DNA of 64,000 nucleotides from Ferrimicrobium sp. (GCF_027364955.1 NZ_DAHXOI010000010.1:1-64000), one strand, 5' to 3'. Shown: positions 44,179-54,516, numbered from the stretch's first letter. Notes: generated from the letters alone by a model not told the origin. A program made the numbers and translations.

Positions 44179-45726
44179 GTGACAAAAGTCGAACCGACAA
44201 AAGTAAAATTGGTAACTGATGATGTGATCTCGAAGCGTCTTCACATACCAGTGGTGGCGAGTGAGGATCGCTTCAAGGCGACGGATCCATCGAAATCGGC
44301 CAATGTGGCGAGTCACCCCGTAATCGCCCGGATTCTCTCCAAGCGGGCCACGCAGTTTTTGATGATCATCCCGAACCAGATCATCTTCTGGCTGGTGATC
44401 TTCCTCGGGTTCCTTGGTGTTGCCGATCCAGGGATCAACTTTGCAACGGCTATCACCTGGTATCTCTGGTTCTGTCTCGTCTTTGTGATGATGGCCGTGA
44501 TCGGTCGTGCCTGGTGTTCGATGTGTCCCTTTGGTGGTTTTGCCGAGTGGATCCAACGGCGAACGTTCTTTAAGCGCCTGCAGAAACCGCTCGGCCTTGG
44601 CCGCAAGCTTCCTGAGAGTTGGGCCCAGTGGGGCTTTACCCTCTCAGTGGGAACCTTTGTCTTCCTCACCTTTCTAGAGGAGTACTTCAACATCGCTGGA
44701 CCAGGGACACCGCGCGACACCTCATGGATGGTGCTCGGTATCGTGGTCTCAGCGGTGACCTTCTATCTGGTCTTCGAACGCCGCACCTTCTGCCGCTACT
44801 TCTGCCCACTGTCTGCCCTGATCGGTTCGGTTGGTTCGATGGGGTCAGTGGCTGGTTTCCGAACCAACGATCGGGCGGTCTGTCTTGCCTGCACCACGAA
44901 GGACTGCATGCGGGGTGGTAGCTCTGGCTATGGATGTCCATGGTATACCTGGCCAGGCTCTGCCGAGTCGAATGCCGCCTGTGGACTTTGCACGGAGTGC
45001 TACAAAGCTTGCCCCTCAAATAACGTAGGCTTCTATCTACAGAGCCCACTCACCTCGGTCATTGCGCCGAAGCGTCGTCGTGCTGACATCGCCTGGGCTG
45101 TCGCCTTGCTGTGGGGGTTGGTCCTGTTCCAGCAGGTCAACGCTACCAACGTCTATACCAGTCTTGATAACTATCTCAACCGGATGACGGGGTGGAACCA
45201 CTATCCAAATCCGATCGACTATTTGGTGATCATCGTCCTTGGTGCGGTGCTCACGGCGGCACTCTTCAAGGGCTATCAGATGCTCTTCCTTGATCCTGCC
45301 CGAGGGGTTCATGCAGAAGGCAACTTCATGGAGAAGGTGAATCCATTCCGCCAGGTCTTCCTTCCGCTATCGTACGCGCTGATCCCGATTGTTGGCATGG
45401 ATTATTTTGCCCGACAGCTACCGAAGTTCTTTAAGCACGTTCCACGACTGATACCAGCCATTGTGCAGATCTTTGGCGTGAACACCTCAAAGTGGTCGCT
45501 GGTGAACTATCACCTGATCTCCAACCCGGCGATCGTCGATGTGCAGTTGGTGGTGATGGCGATTGGCATCATCGGAAGTATCTACGCAGTGCTCAAGATC
45601 TTTCGCCGCGATCTCGCTCCACTGACCCAACATGTGGTAGGGGCGAAGGTTGCAGCGGTCACGCTCATGGTGGCTCTCGGTGGGGTTGCCGGTTGGTTGT
45701 ACATCATTATGCATGCGGCGTCTTAG
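44179..45726 (+). CDS. Membrane polyferredoxin (NapH/NosR/CcoG-like)
   Basis: The GTG at 44179 follows GAGGAGGGA. A GTG at 44161 would add six residues. The 515-residue protein has about eight membrane helices. Cysteine motifs are WCSMCPFGG, FCRYFCPLSA, VCLACTTKDCMRGG and CGLCTECYKACPSNN, the last two able to carry [4Fe-4S] clusters. It resembles the NapH/NosR/CcoG group that passes electrons between quinone, clusters and periplasmic or cytoplasmic partners. No FMN-binding domain is seen. It is followed 11 nt later by a large flavoprotein, so together they may form a membrane electron-transfer module controlled by the Rrf2 protein. Confidence 0.8.
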   Translation: MTKVEPTKVKLVTDDVISKRLHIPVVASEDRFKATDPSKSANVASHPVIARILSKRATQFLMIIPNQIIFWLVIFLGFLGVADPGINFATAITWYLWFCLVFVMMAVIGRAWCSMCPFGGFAEWIQRRTFFKRLQKPLGLGRKLPESWAQWGFTLSVGTFVFLTFLEEYFNIAGPGTPRDTSWMVLGIVVSAVTFYLVFERRTFCRYFCPLSALIGSVGSMGSVAGFRTNDRAVCLACTTKDCMRGGSSGYGCPWYTWPGSAESNAACGLCTECYKACPSNNVGFYLQSPLTSVIAPKRRRADIAWAVALLWGLVLFQQVNATNVYTSLDNYLNRMTGWNHYPNPIDYLVIIVLGAVLTAALFKGYQMLFLDPARGVHAEGNFMEKVNPFRQVFLPLSYALIPIVGMDYFARQLPKFFKHVPRLIPAIVQIFGVNTSKWSLVNYHLISNPAIVDVQLVVMAIGIIGSIYAVLKIFRRDLAPLTQHVVGAKVAAVTLMVALGGVAGWLYIIMHAAS

Positions 45727-45737
45727 GGGTGATTGAC

Positions 45738-48110
45738 ATGACAATAAGCGAATTTCCAAAAGTTACGGTTTTGAAGGATCGGTGTTCCGGGTGTCAGGAG
45801 TGCCTCGTGCGATGCCCAGTCGAGGCGATCAGCCTGGACGAGTTCACCTACACGGTCGATGTCGATGGGTCGGTATGTGTTGCCTGTCGCCAATGCGAGC
45901 GTACCTGCCCCTTCTCTGCGATTCACGTCGAGGGAGCGGTTCGGGTGGACGCACGAGTTCCGGCGCATCTGTTTGAGCCAGAAGATGTTCGAGCGGATTT
46001 GCATGAAGTTCGTGTGGGCTTCTTGAATGATGATGAGCTGATCGCAGAGGCGAGCCGTTGCTTGAACTGCCCGGATGCGACGTGTGTTCGTGGCTGCCCA
46101 ACCCATAATGACATCCCTGCGTTTATTGCGGCAGCCCGCAACCTCGACTTCGATGGTGCCCGGGCGGTGCTCGCGGCGACATCGTCGATGCCGGAGATCT
46201 GTTCGCGGGTCTGTGATACTGGAACCCAATGCGAGGGTGCCTGTTCGTTCGCACTCGCGGGTGACATGCCGGTTGCGATTCATGAGATCGAGCGCTATCT
46301 AGCGGATCGGAGTACGCCAGTATCGACGAAGGCGGAGCCAGTGGGGCTCTCGGTCGCGGTCATTGGTGGAGGACCTGCAGGCATCGGTGTCGCCGACGTC
46401 GTCGCAAGAGGTGGGGGTCAAGTCACCATCTTTGAGGCTGGCGCCGAGATCGGTGGTCTGTTGCGCTCTGGAATTCCCGAGTTTACCCTGCCTAATGCGG
46501 TGGTGTCACGCGTAGCTTCGCAACTCGAAGACCTTGGCGTCGAGGTCGTCCCCAACACGCGGGTGTCGTTAGAGGTTCTTGAGGATCTGACGCGCTCATT
46601 CGACGCGGTTATCATCGCACAAGGTGCGAACGCTCCGTTGCCCATCACCGCAGCAGGTAAAGAGAACGTGCACGTGACCGAGGCCAATGATTTTCTTGAT
46701 CGCGCCTACCATACCATCATGGATCACTCAGATGATCCTGTGGAACTGACGGGTCCAAAGAATGTCCTCGTCGTAGGTGCTGGTAATACCGCCATGGATG
46801 TCGCTCGCATGACCCGTCGCCTTGGCGGCTCGGCGACCTGTGTTGACTGGATGGATCGTCGGTTCTCGCTTGTCCGCCCGGATGAACTTGGGGAGGCGGA
46901 ACACGAGGGCGTTGAAGTCCTGTTCTCGGTGACGGTAGCCAGTCTTCGACCGTTGGCGAATGGTCGTATCGCGGCGACCTTGGTGGCCACGGTACAGGAA
47001 GATCGGCAACAGCGTCCCAAGGTGACGGATAAGGTCTTCCGGGTCATGGAGGTAGATGAGGTCGTTGCAGCCCTCGGTTATCGCATTGAACCCGATCTAT
47101 TAGCCACGTTTCCGTCGCTGCCAGTTCGCAAAGAGGTTCCAATTATTAAGGATCGCCATTGGGTGGCCAGTGGCATCTTTAACGGTCTCGCCAATGATGT
47201 CTCTCGACGGATGGCCGTCGGTGATCTATCCGTCGGCCGAGAACATGCTCGGGCTCGGGCACAGATAGCCTTGAAGGATCATATCTACGTGGTTGGAGAT
47301 TCCTTGATTGGACCCTCGACGGTCGTCGAGGCGATGGCCCAAGGACGTAAGTTGGGTAGGAGCCTGTTGGATCGCTCCTCGAGGCTCGCCCCGTCGGTGG
47401 TAGGGCGACTACGTCCACCGAGAGTGCTCATCAGCATTGACTCGCCCGGGGGTACGACGCGAGCATTGGCGTTGAGGCTTGCCGATCTGTTGAGTTCAGT
47501 AACGAATGAGATTGTTGCGGTTCCAGTTGATCAGGTTAGCTCGGACATGGTGGCAGATTTTGATCTTTTGGTGCTGGCTACTTGGGTGGATGGTCTGGTC
47601 GTCGGCGGGCAGCATGCGAGCCCGGCGACGGAGAGGCTAGTTGGTCAGCTACCCGTTGGTGCCGCGACCCAGGTAGCGGTTCTCATGACCTATGGATTTG
47701 ACCCTGGGCATTCGCTGGATCGTCTCGAAGCTCTGGTTGTGCAGAGAGGGTTGAGGGTAGTTGCGCAATGTGCCATGAAGAGTCACGGCGATGGTCTCTT
47801 CGGGTTTGTACACGACCTGAGTGTGGCGACTTGGCCCGATATTGACGCGGCTGGGTTGGCTAAGGCGGTTCTCGTGGCTGGCGAAATTCTTCCCTCGGAA
47901 GTTGGTGCCACGATTGGTATCCGACCAGAGTTGGCTGCTGCGGTAGCTCGGAGTGTCAATGAATTGCGTGCGCTCCGTGGAACCGACGAACTGATGACCA
48001 AGGTGATGAACAGCGTGAATGAACTGCAGGTGGTCATCGATGGCTGGAGACGACAGGACAAGTCGGTTGCTCAACACCATAGCGCACGAACGAGCGTGCT
48101 GGCCCAATGA
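45738..48110 (+). CDS. Ferredoxin/GltD-like/flavodoxin-like fusion oxidoreductase
   Basis: The start ATG at 45738 lies 11 nt after the polyferredoxin stop. The 790-residue protein is modular. It begins with a 2[4Fe-4S] ferredoxin (CSGCQECLVRCPVEAI and CVACRQCERTCPFSAI). A GltD/DPYD-type Fe-S domain follows (CLNCPDATCVRGCPTHND, CSRVCDTGTQCEGAC). Next is a FAD/NAD(P)H oxidoreductase (VIGGGPAGIG; VVGAGNTAMD). A C-terminal ~210 residues (from PPRVLISIDSPGGTT) look flavodoxin-like. It could move electrons between NAD(P)H, ferredoxin and the membrane partner. The exact reaction is unknown. Confidence 0.8.
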   Translation: MTISEFPKVTVLKDRCSGCQECLVRCPVEAISLDEFTYTVDVDGSVCVACRQCERTCPFSAIHVEGAVRVDARVPAHLFEPEDVRADLHEVRVGFLNDDELIAEASRCLNCPDATCVRGCPTHNDIPAFIAAARNLDFDGARAVLAATSSMPEICSRVCDTGTQCEGACSFALAGDMPVAIHEIERYLADRSTPVSTKAEPVGLSVAVIGGGPAGIGVADVVARGGGQVTIFEAGAEIGGLLRSGIPEFTLPNAVVSRVASQLEDLGVEVVPNTRVSLEVLEDLTRSFDAVIIAQGANAPLPITAAGKENVHVTEANDFLDRAYHTIMDHSDDPVELTGPKNVLVVGAGNTAMDVARMTRRLGGSATCVDWMDRRFSLVRPDELGEAEHEGVEVLFSVTVASLRPLANGRIAATLVATVQEDRQQRPKVTDKVFRVMEVDEVVAALGYRIEPDLLATFPSLPVRKEVPIIKDRHWVASGIFNGLANDVSRRMAVGDLSVGREHARARAQIALKDHIYVVGDSLIGPSTVVEAMAQGRKLGRSLLDRSSRLAPSVVGRLRPPRVLISIDSPGGTTRALALRLADLLSSVTNEIVAVPVDQVSSDMVADFDLLVLATWVDGLVVGGQHASPATERLVGQLPVGAATQVAVLMTYGFDPGHSLDRLEALVVQRGLRVVAQCAMKSHGDGLFGFVHDLSVATWPDIDAAGLAKAVLVAGEILPSEVGATIGIRPELAAAVARSVNELRALRGTDELMTKVMNSVNELQVVIDGWRRQDKSVAQHHSARTSVLAQ

Positions 48111-48112
48111 AA

Positions 48113-48236
48113 GACCTCATCCCCTCGGCACACAACCCTAGGATGGTTTCGGCCGTCCTAGGGGAGGGGCACCAACCCTGTGCTCCCACTCGGGAGCACC
48201 ACGACCTCATCCCCTCGGCACACAACCCTAGGATGG
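48113..48236. repeat. 34-bp exact direct repeat with hairpins between copies
   Basis: The 34-bp sequence at 48113-48146 recurs exactly at 48203-48236 (90-bp period). The 3' end of the first copy pairs with 48153-48163 to form an 11-bp stem (48136-48146, loop 6 nt). GTGCTCCC-ACTC-GGGAGCAC (48180-48199) forms a perfect hairpin, possibly a terminator for the flavoprotein gene. The origin is unknown. Confidence 0.7.
48180..48199 (+). terminator. Hairpin downstream of the flavoprotein gene
   Basis: Perfect 8-bp stem with a 4-nt loop, about 70 nt after the stop codon. There is no U tract, so termination is only likely, not sure. Confidence 0.4.
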
Positions 48237-48898
48237 AATTAGAGCAACTCTAACTCTATTGGGTGTACTTTGTCAAGCGGGACTCATTGTGCCTGGTTGG
48301 CGCGCTGTCTGTTTGGAGTCGTTGAGAGTTTATGGCGATGATTCGGCAGAGGTAATGCGGCCTGCGACTTGTGCTTGTCGGGTGCATGTTGACTGTTGCT
48401 TCTGGGGCCGTAGCGCATTTTCTTGACGCGGTGGTTCGATCAAGGTTTGAAGGAGCGTTCGGTCCGCAAGGATCGCAATGCAGCTTTTTAATGATGGTCA
48501 TAGACTTCACCACTCGCTTGTTCACGTGTGTTCGAGTGCGAGGAGCCTGCATTGTTTTCCAGTTTTGCGACAACCCAAGACCGCGCCAGGATGGTTGCTC
48601 TGACCATACTTCAGGCGGCCGGAGAGCATGAGTGATGTTGATTTCCTGGGTGCGAGTTGGCAAGCTGGGAGGTGCCGACAGATCGCGATCTGAACGGTGC
48701 ATCGCGTCGGCCGCTGCGATAGCTTGTCAGTCTTCTACTCCGAGGTCACCTTTAGGATGCTCTCCTGGTGCGTTCTAATATCGAACGTTTCCTGAGACAC
48801 CTGTCTGCAGTAGGCATGTAGAAAGGTTTTCCATCCGAGGTGAAGTGGCGCTAGGGTGGCTTCGGTCTCTCCTTGATTGCGAGTATCTTATGACATCG
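48237..48898. other. 662-bp gap downstream of amtB
   Basis: No supported gene. A minus-strand frame at 48256-48702 is Thr/Arg/Pro-rich with no motif. It looks like shadow coding or debris. Confidence 0.4.
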
Positions 48899-50176
48899 TC
48901 AGTTGTTCGCAGGAGCGGGCTCAGACTCATAGGCCACCTGGTCAAACAGGGAGTTCAAGCCGGTTGCGCCAACCTCCTCGACCTCAGGGACTCGAAGGCC
49001 GTTCGCTGCCTTGATCACGATCAGTATGACGAACGTTACCACAGCAGTAAACGCGATAACAGCGATAACAGCGATTGCCTGATCTCCGAGGGAGGCCCAG
49101 TGCCCGAAGATCAATCCGTTGATATGCGAGCCGTTTGTTCTTACTAAACCGGCGGGGTTGGAGCGATAATCCGCAAAGATGCCAACGAGCAGCATGCCGA
49201 AGGATCCACCTACTCCATGGCACGCGACTACGCCAAAGGCGTCATCGAATCGCTTCCAACGCAGCAAGAGGCGAGCCGCCGAGAAGCTCACGACCCCTGC
49301 AAGGGCGCCGATGAGCAGCGCTGGCATTGGGCCTACAAAGCCGGACGCTGGTGTGATGGTGGCGAGACCTACCACGCCACCGGTGGCGATCCCGATGACC
49401 GTGACCCGACCGGTAACGGCTCGCTCCATGAACGCCCAGAGAATACTTGCACTGGCTGCTGCCAGCTGAGTGGCCACGAAGGCGTTTGCGGCAAGCTGGC
49501 CGGAGCCGAGAGCCGACCCCGCATTAAAGCCAAACCAGCCGAACCAAAGGATACCTGCACCGAGGAGCACCAAGGGGACTGAATGTGGTGCATAGGTCGC
49601 ACGGGACTGCTTGATTCTTGGGCCTAACATCAAGACGAAGATCAGGGCGGCGGTACCAGCACTCGCGTGTACTACCGCGCCACCGGCGAAGTCTCGTGCG
49701 CCCAGTCGATAAAGCCAACCACTTGAGTCAAAAAGCCAGTGTGCAAGGAGAGGGTAGACGACGATACTCCAAGCGAGGACGAAGGCGACCCAAGAACTGA
49801 ACTTCACGCGTCCAGCGATAGCACCACTGACCAATGCTGGCGTGATGATCGCAAACATCAACTGGAACGCCATAAAGGCGAGCTTGGGTACATGCGTGCC
49901 AGGCCAGACTCCGCCCATGTGCATCAAGAAGGCATAATGCAGATCGCCGATGAAGCCATGGCCCATGTCAGGGCCGAAGGCGAGGCTAAACCCTATGCTC
50001 ACCCATGAGACGGTCACCAGGGAGATGGAAAAGAAGTTCATCATTAACATGTGTAGGACGTTTCGTTGAGGTTCTAGACCTCCGTAAAAGAAGGCTAGCC
50101 CCACCGTCATGAACATCACTAGCGCAGCACTGGCCAAGAGCCATGCGGTATCTCCTGCGTTCACAGAAATCTCCAA
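48899..50176 (-). CDS. amtB: Ammonium transporter, AmtB family
   Basis: The 425-residue protein has about eleven transmembrane helices. Motifs are MTVGLAFFYGGLEPQRN, ARDFAGGAVVHASAGTAALI with the conserved His of the pore, and GVVACHGVGGSFGMLLVG with the second His. The end has no long tail. It imports ammonium. No glnK gene is adjacent, which is unusual but not rare. The upstream region is very AT-rich (50180-50250), suggesting regulated promoters. Confidence 0.95.
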   Translation of the reverse strand: MEISVNAGDTAWLLASAALVMFMTVGLAFFYGGLEPQRNVLHMLMMNFFSISLVTVSWVSIGFSLAFGPDMGHGFIGDLHYAFLMHMGGVWPGTHVPKLAFMAFQLMFAIITPALVSGAIAGRVKFSSWVAFVLAWSIVVYPLLAHWLFDSSGWLYRLGARDFAGGAVVHASAGTAALIFVLMLGPRIKQSRATYAPHSVPLVLLGAGILWFGWFGFNAGSALGSGQLAANAFVATQLAAASASILWAFMERAVTGRVTVIGIATGGVVGLATITPASGFVGPMPALLIGALAGVVSFSAARLLLRWKRFDDAFGVVACHGVGGSFGMLLVGIFADYRSNPAGLVRTNGSHINGLIFGHWASLGDQAIAVIAVIAFTAVVTFVILIVIKAANGLRVPEVEEVGATGLNSLFDQVAYESEPAPANN

Positions 50177-50904
50177 TCATCCACTGAATATAAATAATAC
50201 TACACCTGGATACTTTCAAATATATAATCATATACGCGAGAAATATTTGTTTCAGTCGAGATTGATACTCGTCTTGGGCCAAGTAGTAATGGGTCTCGCC
50301 TGCTTCTGAACTGTCTATGGTTAGCTTGTAATTGATGAGGCTATTGATGTGTGTGTTTAGGTCATAATATTAGCCCCGCAGTGGCATGTACTTAGCACAT
50401 CCAACCTATGAGGTTAGCAGTAGTCGTACGCTGGTGAGGAATTACTTGTTAGGTAGAGGTGGTAATAGACTGGCCTGTGTTTCGAGGTGAGCTCCCATCA
50501 TGTGGGTTCAATTGTGTATGCTGCCAACGCGGCAGGGTAGTCTTAAGAGATGATGGTTTGCGACCAAGCACTCCAATATATTGAGCGTGAGCAGTGCGCT
50601 CTCGTGGTCGCATCGAGGTTTGAAGAGCTCGAGTTGTTCTGGCTGAGCTCGGCGGGGTATGCGAGGAGGAGGGCACCAACGGTCGGCACCTCAACTGACT
50701 GCAAGCAGCTTGGCATCGTTAATCGAGCGTAAAACGCTGCGAAACGATCACGATCCCAGCCCAGGCTAGTGACCGCTCTCGACCTCAGTAGGCGTCCGTG
50801 CCGATCACCACAGCGTCCCGCGCATGGCAGGACGCTCGCTGTTGGCAGGAGTGACCCAGAAGCTAGAGTGACTTCGTCATTGCTTAGCCCTAGCGTTGGT
50901 GCTG
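50177..50904. other. 728-bp gap upstream of amtB
   Basis: No gene seen. The 80 bp next to amtB are AT-rich and probably contain its promoter. The rest shows only short frames without domains. Confidence 0.4.
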
Positions 50905-51699
50905 CTAGGAGTCAGACCGAGCGTCTGCCCTCCCCACGACCCTCTTGGCTCGGAGGACGACCAAACCTGCGACGCCTAGGCTTGCCACCCCTATGCCGAT
51001 CGGCAGAAGGGGTGAGCCGCCCGGGGCTTGTGGAGGTCCGGTGACCAAGCGTGTCGGTGAGGGGGTACTCGTTGATGACGGTGGGGTGCTCGATGATGAC
51101 GGTGGAGTCGTTGGACTCGGTGAGGTCACCGTCGTGCTAGCGATGGTCTCGGCCTGTGGTACGGTGCAGGAACTCTTAATGGTGTTTTCGACAGTGAACT
51201 GCACCCCGGTTGTTGGAACGGAGAAGGCCAAGGTTCCGGGTGCGGTGGCGGTGGTAGTGGCAGTCGATGGTGATGCAGGTAACGAGATGGAGACCGACGC
51301 AGGGGTTGCTGGTATGGGGAGATTGCCGGCGAAGGTCTCATCAATAGTGGATGGCGATCCACTTGTTGTCACCACCGGGATGACGAACGAAAGAGGAAGT
51401 GTCTTGAGTTTGAACTGTACTCCAAGCTCTACCAAATTCTTTGGAACGGTTACATCGAGGGTAAGTCCATTCAGTGAGACGGTCGAACCTTTGCTTGCGG
51501 TACTGGGAGTAGCTGTACCTACGAGGGTTGCCGTGAATGGAACGGTACCAGCCACCGGAATGTCGGGACAGGTAAGTGTGAAGCTTGGAGTACTAGCATA
51601 AGCCTGGGCTCCAAAACCAAGAATCGTCGCCGCTGCTGTAGTGCCAGCTGTCAATGCTGCAACACTTGTTAGTCCTAGAATCGTTTTCGTCAGTTTCAT
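50905..51699 (-). CDS. Secreted surface protein with C-terminal membrane anchor
   Basis: The 264-residue protein has a signal peptide (MKLTKTILGLTSVAALTAGT through about residue 35). An all-beta middle region rich in Thr, Ser and Val follows, then a Ser/Thr/Pro-rich wall-spanning segment (about residues 195-220). It ends with a membrane helix (LLPIGIGVASLGVAGLVVL) and a basic tail (RAKRVVGR). There is no clear LPXTG motif before the helix. It is probably exposed at the cell surface. Function unknown. Confidence 0.7.
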   Translation of the reverse strand: MKLTKTILGLTSVAALTAGTTAAATILGFGAQAYASTPSFTLTCPDIPVAGTVPFTATLVGTATPSTASKGSTVSLNGLTLDVTVPKNLVELGVQFKLKTLPLSFVIPVVTTSGSPSTIDETFAGNLPIPATPASVSISLPASPSTATTTATAPGTLAFSVPTTGVQFTVENTIKSSCTVPQAETIASTTVTSPSPTTPPSSSSTPPSSTSTPSPTRLVTGPPQAPGGSPLLPIGIGVASLGVAGLVVLRAKRVVGRADARSDS

Positions 51700-52306
51700 G
51701 ATTGTACTCCTATCCCATAAGCCTTACTACCGCGTCTACGCTCACGATAAGTTGATTATAGTGTGTCTTCAAAATGGTTGCCAGGGCCAAAGGTCCTTTA
51801 CTTTGTGCACATTACCTTGCCGTGCATTGGGCTAGCAATGCGACCTGGACGAGCATTCGGCTGTTGTGTGGTTTGGATGCAGAGCACCGTGCTCTGCACG
51901 CTCCACCAATGCCGCTTCCGACGAATTCAGCGCTGGGACGTGCACGAGGATACTCCTGATGCGGGTTCTTCACTACCGTGCCGACTGGTGAGCCTATGGA
52001 GATCTGGGCGGTTGGCGACCGGCACTACATTGTCTCCTCTTGGCGGGGTTGATGCCAGGCAGGGGCCGTCTTGCCGATGATGCTGCTCGCGGGTGAGGAC
52101 CCGCCAAACGATGGTGAGTGGCCCAAAGTTACGGCGAAGTCGCAGATAGCGGTGGCCTGGTAAGCGAGAAGGCTTTACCGCGACTGTGGTTGCCTTCCGA
52201 GAGATGGTGCTACCCAAATGTTTGGGTGATGCAGTGTTGGTGCGTTACCTGTGGGGCGTAGCACAGGAGGCGTTCGAATGAGCGGTGGTGGGCTACTTGT
52301 CGTGGG
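51700..52306. other. 607-bp gap with a 21-nt palindrome
   Basis: No gene recognised. TGCAGAGCAC-C-GTGCTCTGCA (51878-51898) is a perfect 10-bp palindrome with a one-base centre, which could be a protein-binding site. Confidence 0.4.
51878..51898. repeat. 21-nt palindrome
   Basis: A perfect 10-bp inverted repeat around a single C in a gene-free region. As a stem it has no loop, so a protein-binding site is likelier than a terminator. About 180 bp from the start codon of the surface-protein gene. Confidence 0.5.
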
Positions 52307-52543
52307 TCAATCGTTTGGGGGCGGCGGTGGTAGGTGGTACAGGCAACTGCGCTTTTTGATCACGAACACCGTCACAGCGATGGCGAGCGGTATCCCGAGC
52401 CACAGGCTACCTATTGTCAGGGCAAGCAGAATGGAGACTAATACCAGGGCGGTCACTCCGATACGGCTTGTCAGTGTCGAACGACTCAGTGTCGAACGAC
52501 CCTGGCAATTCGCCTGGCTGCGCTGGGATTTGGGAAAAACCAC
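52307..52543 (-). CDS. Possible small membrane protein downstream of lepA
   Basis: This 78-residue frame contains two hydrophobic helices (IGVTALVLVSILLALTIG and LGIPLAIAVTVFVI), then a basic Cys-containing tail and Pro-rich end. A 14-bp direct duplication encodes SRSTLSRSTL. It lies 86 nt downstream of lepA on the same strand. The coding potential is plausible but unproven. Confidence 0.4.
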   Translation of the reverse strand: MVFPKSQRSQANCQGRSTLSRSTLTSRIGVTALVLVSILLALTIGSLWLGIPLAIAVTVFVIKKRSCLYHLPPPPPND

Positions 52544-52629
52544 GTCACTAGTCTAGTGCCTTTGCGATGTTGTGGTGGGTGGCCGTGGTCATCGCGCGCC
52601 GGGCCGGATCGGTAGCGACGATCGATGCG

Positions 52630-54417
52630 CTAGCTTCCGATGCTGAGCGCGGAGACGAACGCCTCCTGTGGGATCTCGACGCGACCGACTGATTTCATAC
52701 GACGCTTGCCCTCCTTCTGTTTCTCAAGGAGTTTGCGTTTACGGGTGATATCACCCCCATAGCACTTGGCGATAACGTCTTTGCGATAGGCCTTGACCGT
52801 CTCTCGCGCGATGACCTTGGTGCCGATAGCGGCCTGTATCGGAACATCGAATGACTGACGTGGAATGAGTTCACGCAGTTTGGCAACCAGCCGACGCCCA
52901 TAGTCATAGGCTTTGTCACGGTGGATGATGGTAGAAAACGCATCGACTGGTTCACCAGCGATGAGGATATCGAGTTTGGTCAGGTTGGCCGGCTGATACC
53001 CATCGGGCTCGTAGTCGAGCGAGGCGTATCCCTTTGTTCTGCTCTTTAACGTATCGAAGAAGTCGATCACGATCTCCGCTAATGGCAGGCGATAGTTGAT
53101 CTCGACCCGCTCGGGAGAGAGGTAATCCATCTTTACCAGCTCACCCCGTTTTGACTGGGCAAGTTCCATGATGGTACCGATGTACGTGGCCGGTGTGATG
53201 ATGTTGACCTTCAGCATGGGTTCTGCGATCTCGGTGATGAGGTTCGCTGCTGGCATCGCGGATGGATTGGCGACCTCGAGGAGCTCACCCTTGGTGTCAA
53301 GTACGCGATAGCCCACACTTGGCGTTGTAGCGATTAACGAGAGGCCGAACTCGCGCTCCAGACGTTCACGAACGATCTCCATATGGAGGAGTCCAAGAAA
53401 GCCGCAACGGAAACCGAAGCCAAGGGCGGCTGATGTCTCCGGTTCGAAAGTGAAGCTGGCATCGTTGAGCATGAGCTTGTCAAGGGAGTCCCTCAGCTCC
53501 TCAAACTCGTCACCGTCGATCGGGTAGAGGCCACAGAACACCATCGGCTTTGGGTGTTCATAGCCTGGTAGTGGGGCTTGTGCTGGCCGATGCGCTTGGG
53601 TGATCGTCTCACCCGAACGTGCCTCCCCAACGTCTTTGATCCCCGCGATCAGGTAACCGACCTCGCCGGGACCGAGTTCAGCGACCGGTGTCATGACTGG
53701 ACGGCGTGCCCCGATCTCCTCGACGTCGTGGCTGCGCTGGGCTTGCATGAAGGTGACACGGTCGTGGGAGCGAATCACTCCGTTCATGACCCTGAGGGAG
53801 CTAACGACCCCTCGATATTGATCGTAGAGCGAGTCAAAGATGAGCGCCTGGAGTGGGGCATCACGATCCCCGGTTGGTGGTGGTACCCGTTCGATGACGG
53901 CGTCAAGGAGCTCGGCCACACCTTGACCGGTCTTGGCTGAGATGCGCAGAATACTGGTGCGATCGATACCAAGCACGTTCTCGATCTCACTGGCATACAG
54001 ATCGGGTTCGGCGGCTGGGAGATCAATCTTGTTGAGTACGGCCACGATCTCGAGGTCGTGTTCGAGGGCTAGATAGCAGTTTGCTAGGGTTTGGGCCTCG
54101 ATGCCTTGAGAGGCGTCCACCAACAAGACGACGCCTTCGCAGGCGGCAAGGGATCGACTCACCTCATAGCCAAAATCGACGTGCCCAGGTGTGTCGATCA
54201 GATTGATCCGGTGGCCCCCCCACTCAACGCTAGCGTTCTGTGCTTTGATGGTGATGCCGCGCTCACGCTCGATATCCATCGAGTCGAGGTACTGTTCGCG
54301 CATCAGTCGAGGGTCCACGGCTTTGGTGAGCTCCAGAATCCTATCAGAGAGGGTCGATTTGCCATGATCGATATGGGCGATGATTGAGATGTTACGGATG
54401 TGAGATTGGTCCAGCAT
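52630..54417 (-). CDS. lepA: Elongation factor 4 (back-translocase)
   Basis: The 595-residue GTPase has [15 protein letters not shown] (G1), [16 protein letters not shown] (G3), [14 protein letters not shown] (G4) and the LepA C-terminal domain ([40 protein letters not shown]). Length and motifs are normal. LepA acts on ribosomes and is thought to help stalled or misassembled ribosomes. It is divergent from rpsT. Confidence 0.97.
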   Translation of the reverse strand: MLDQSHIRNISIIAHIDHGKSTLSDRILELTKAVDPRLMREQYLDSMDIERERGITIKAQNASVEWGGHRINLIDTPGHVDFGYEVSRSLAACEGVVLLVDASQGIEAQTLANCYLALEHDLEIVAVLNKIDLPAAEPDLYASEIENVLGIDRTSILRISAKTGQGVAELLDAVIERVPPPTGDRDAPLQALIFDSLYDQYRGVVSSLRVMNGVIRSHDRVTFMQAQRSHDVEEIGARRPVMTPVAELGPGEVGYLIAGIKDVGEARSGETITQAHRPAQAPLPGYEHPKPMVFCGLYPIDGDEFEELRDSLDKLMLNDASFTFEPETSAALGFGFRCGFLGLLHMEIVRERLEREFGLSLIATTPSVGYRVLDTKGELLEVANPSAMPAANLITEIAEPMLKVNIITPATYIGTIMELAQSKRGELVKMDYLSPERVEINYRLPLAEIVIDFFDTLKSRTKGYASLDYEPDGYQPANLTKLDILIAGEPVDAFSTIIHRDKAYDYGRRLVAKLRELIPRQSFDVPIQAAIGTKVIARETVKAYRKDVIAKCYGGDITRKRKLLEKQKEGKRRMKSVGRVEIPQEAFVSALSIGS

Positions 54418-54516
54418 GCGCAGGTAAGCTTAGGCCCACGGCGCGTCCAGTCATGACCTGATGCTATGCTGGGAGATCGGATTTTTAAGCGGTGAACGCA
54501 ACTGGGAGAGTCAACC

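Noticed and set aside
48113-48236. CRISPR array
   Set aside because: Only two copies with a 56-bp interval holding hairpins, and no cas genes in the window.
48256-48702. Minus-strand ORF of 148 residues
   Set aside because: Arg/Thr/Pro-rich with no motif or ribosome site, in a region that shows no coding pattern in other ways.
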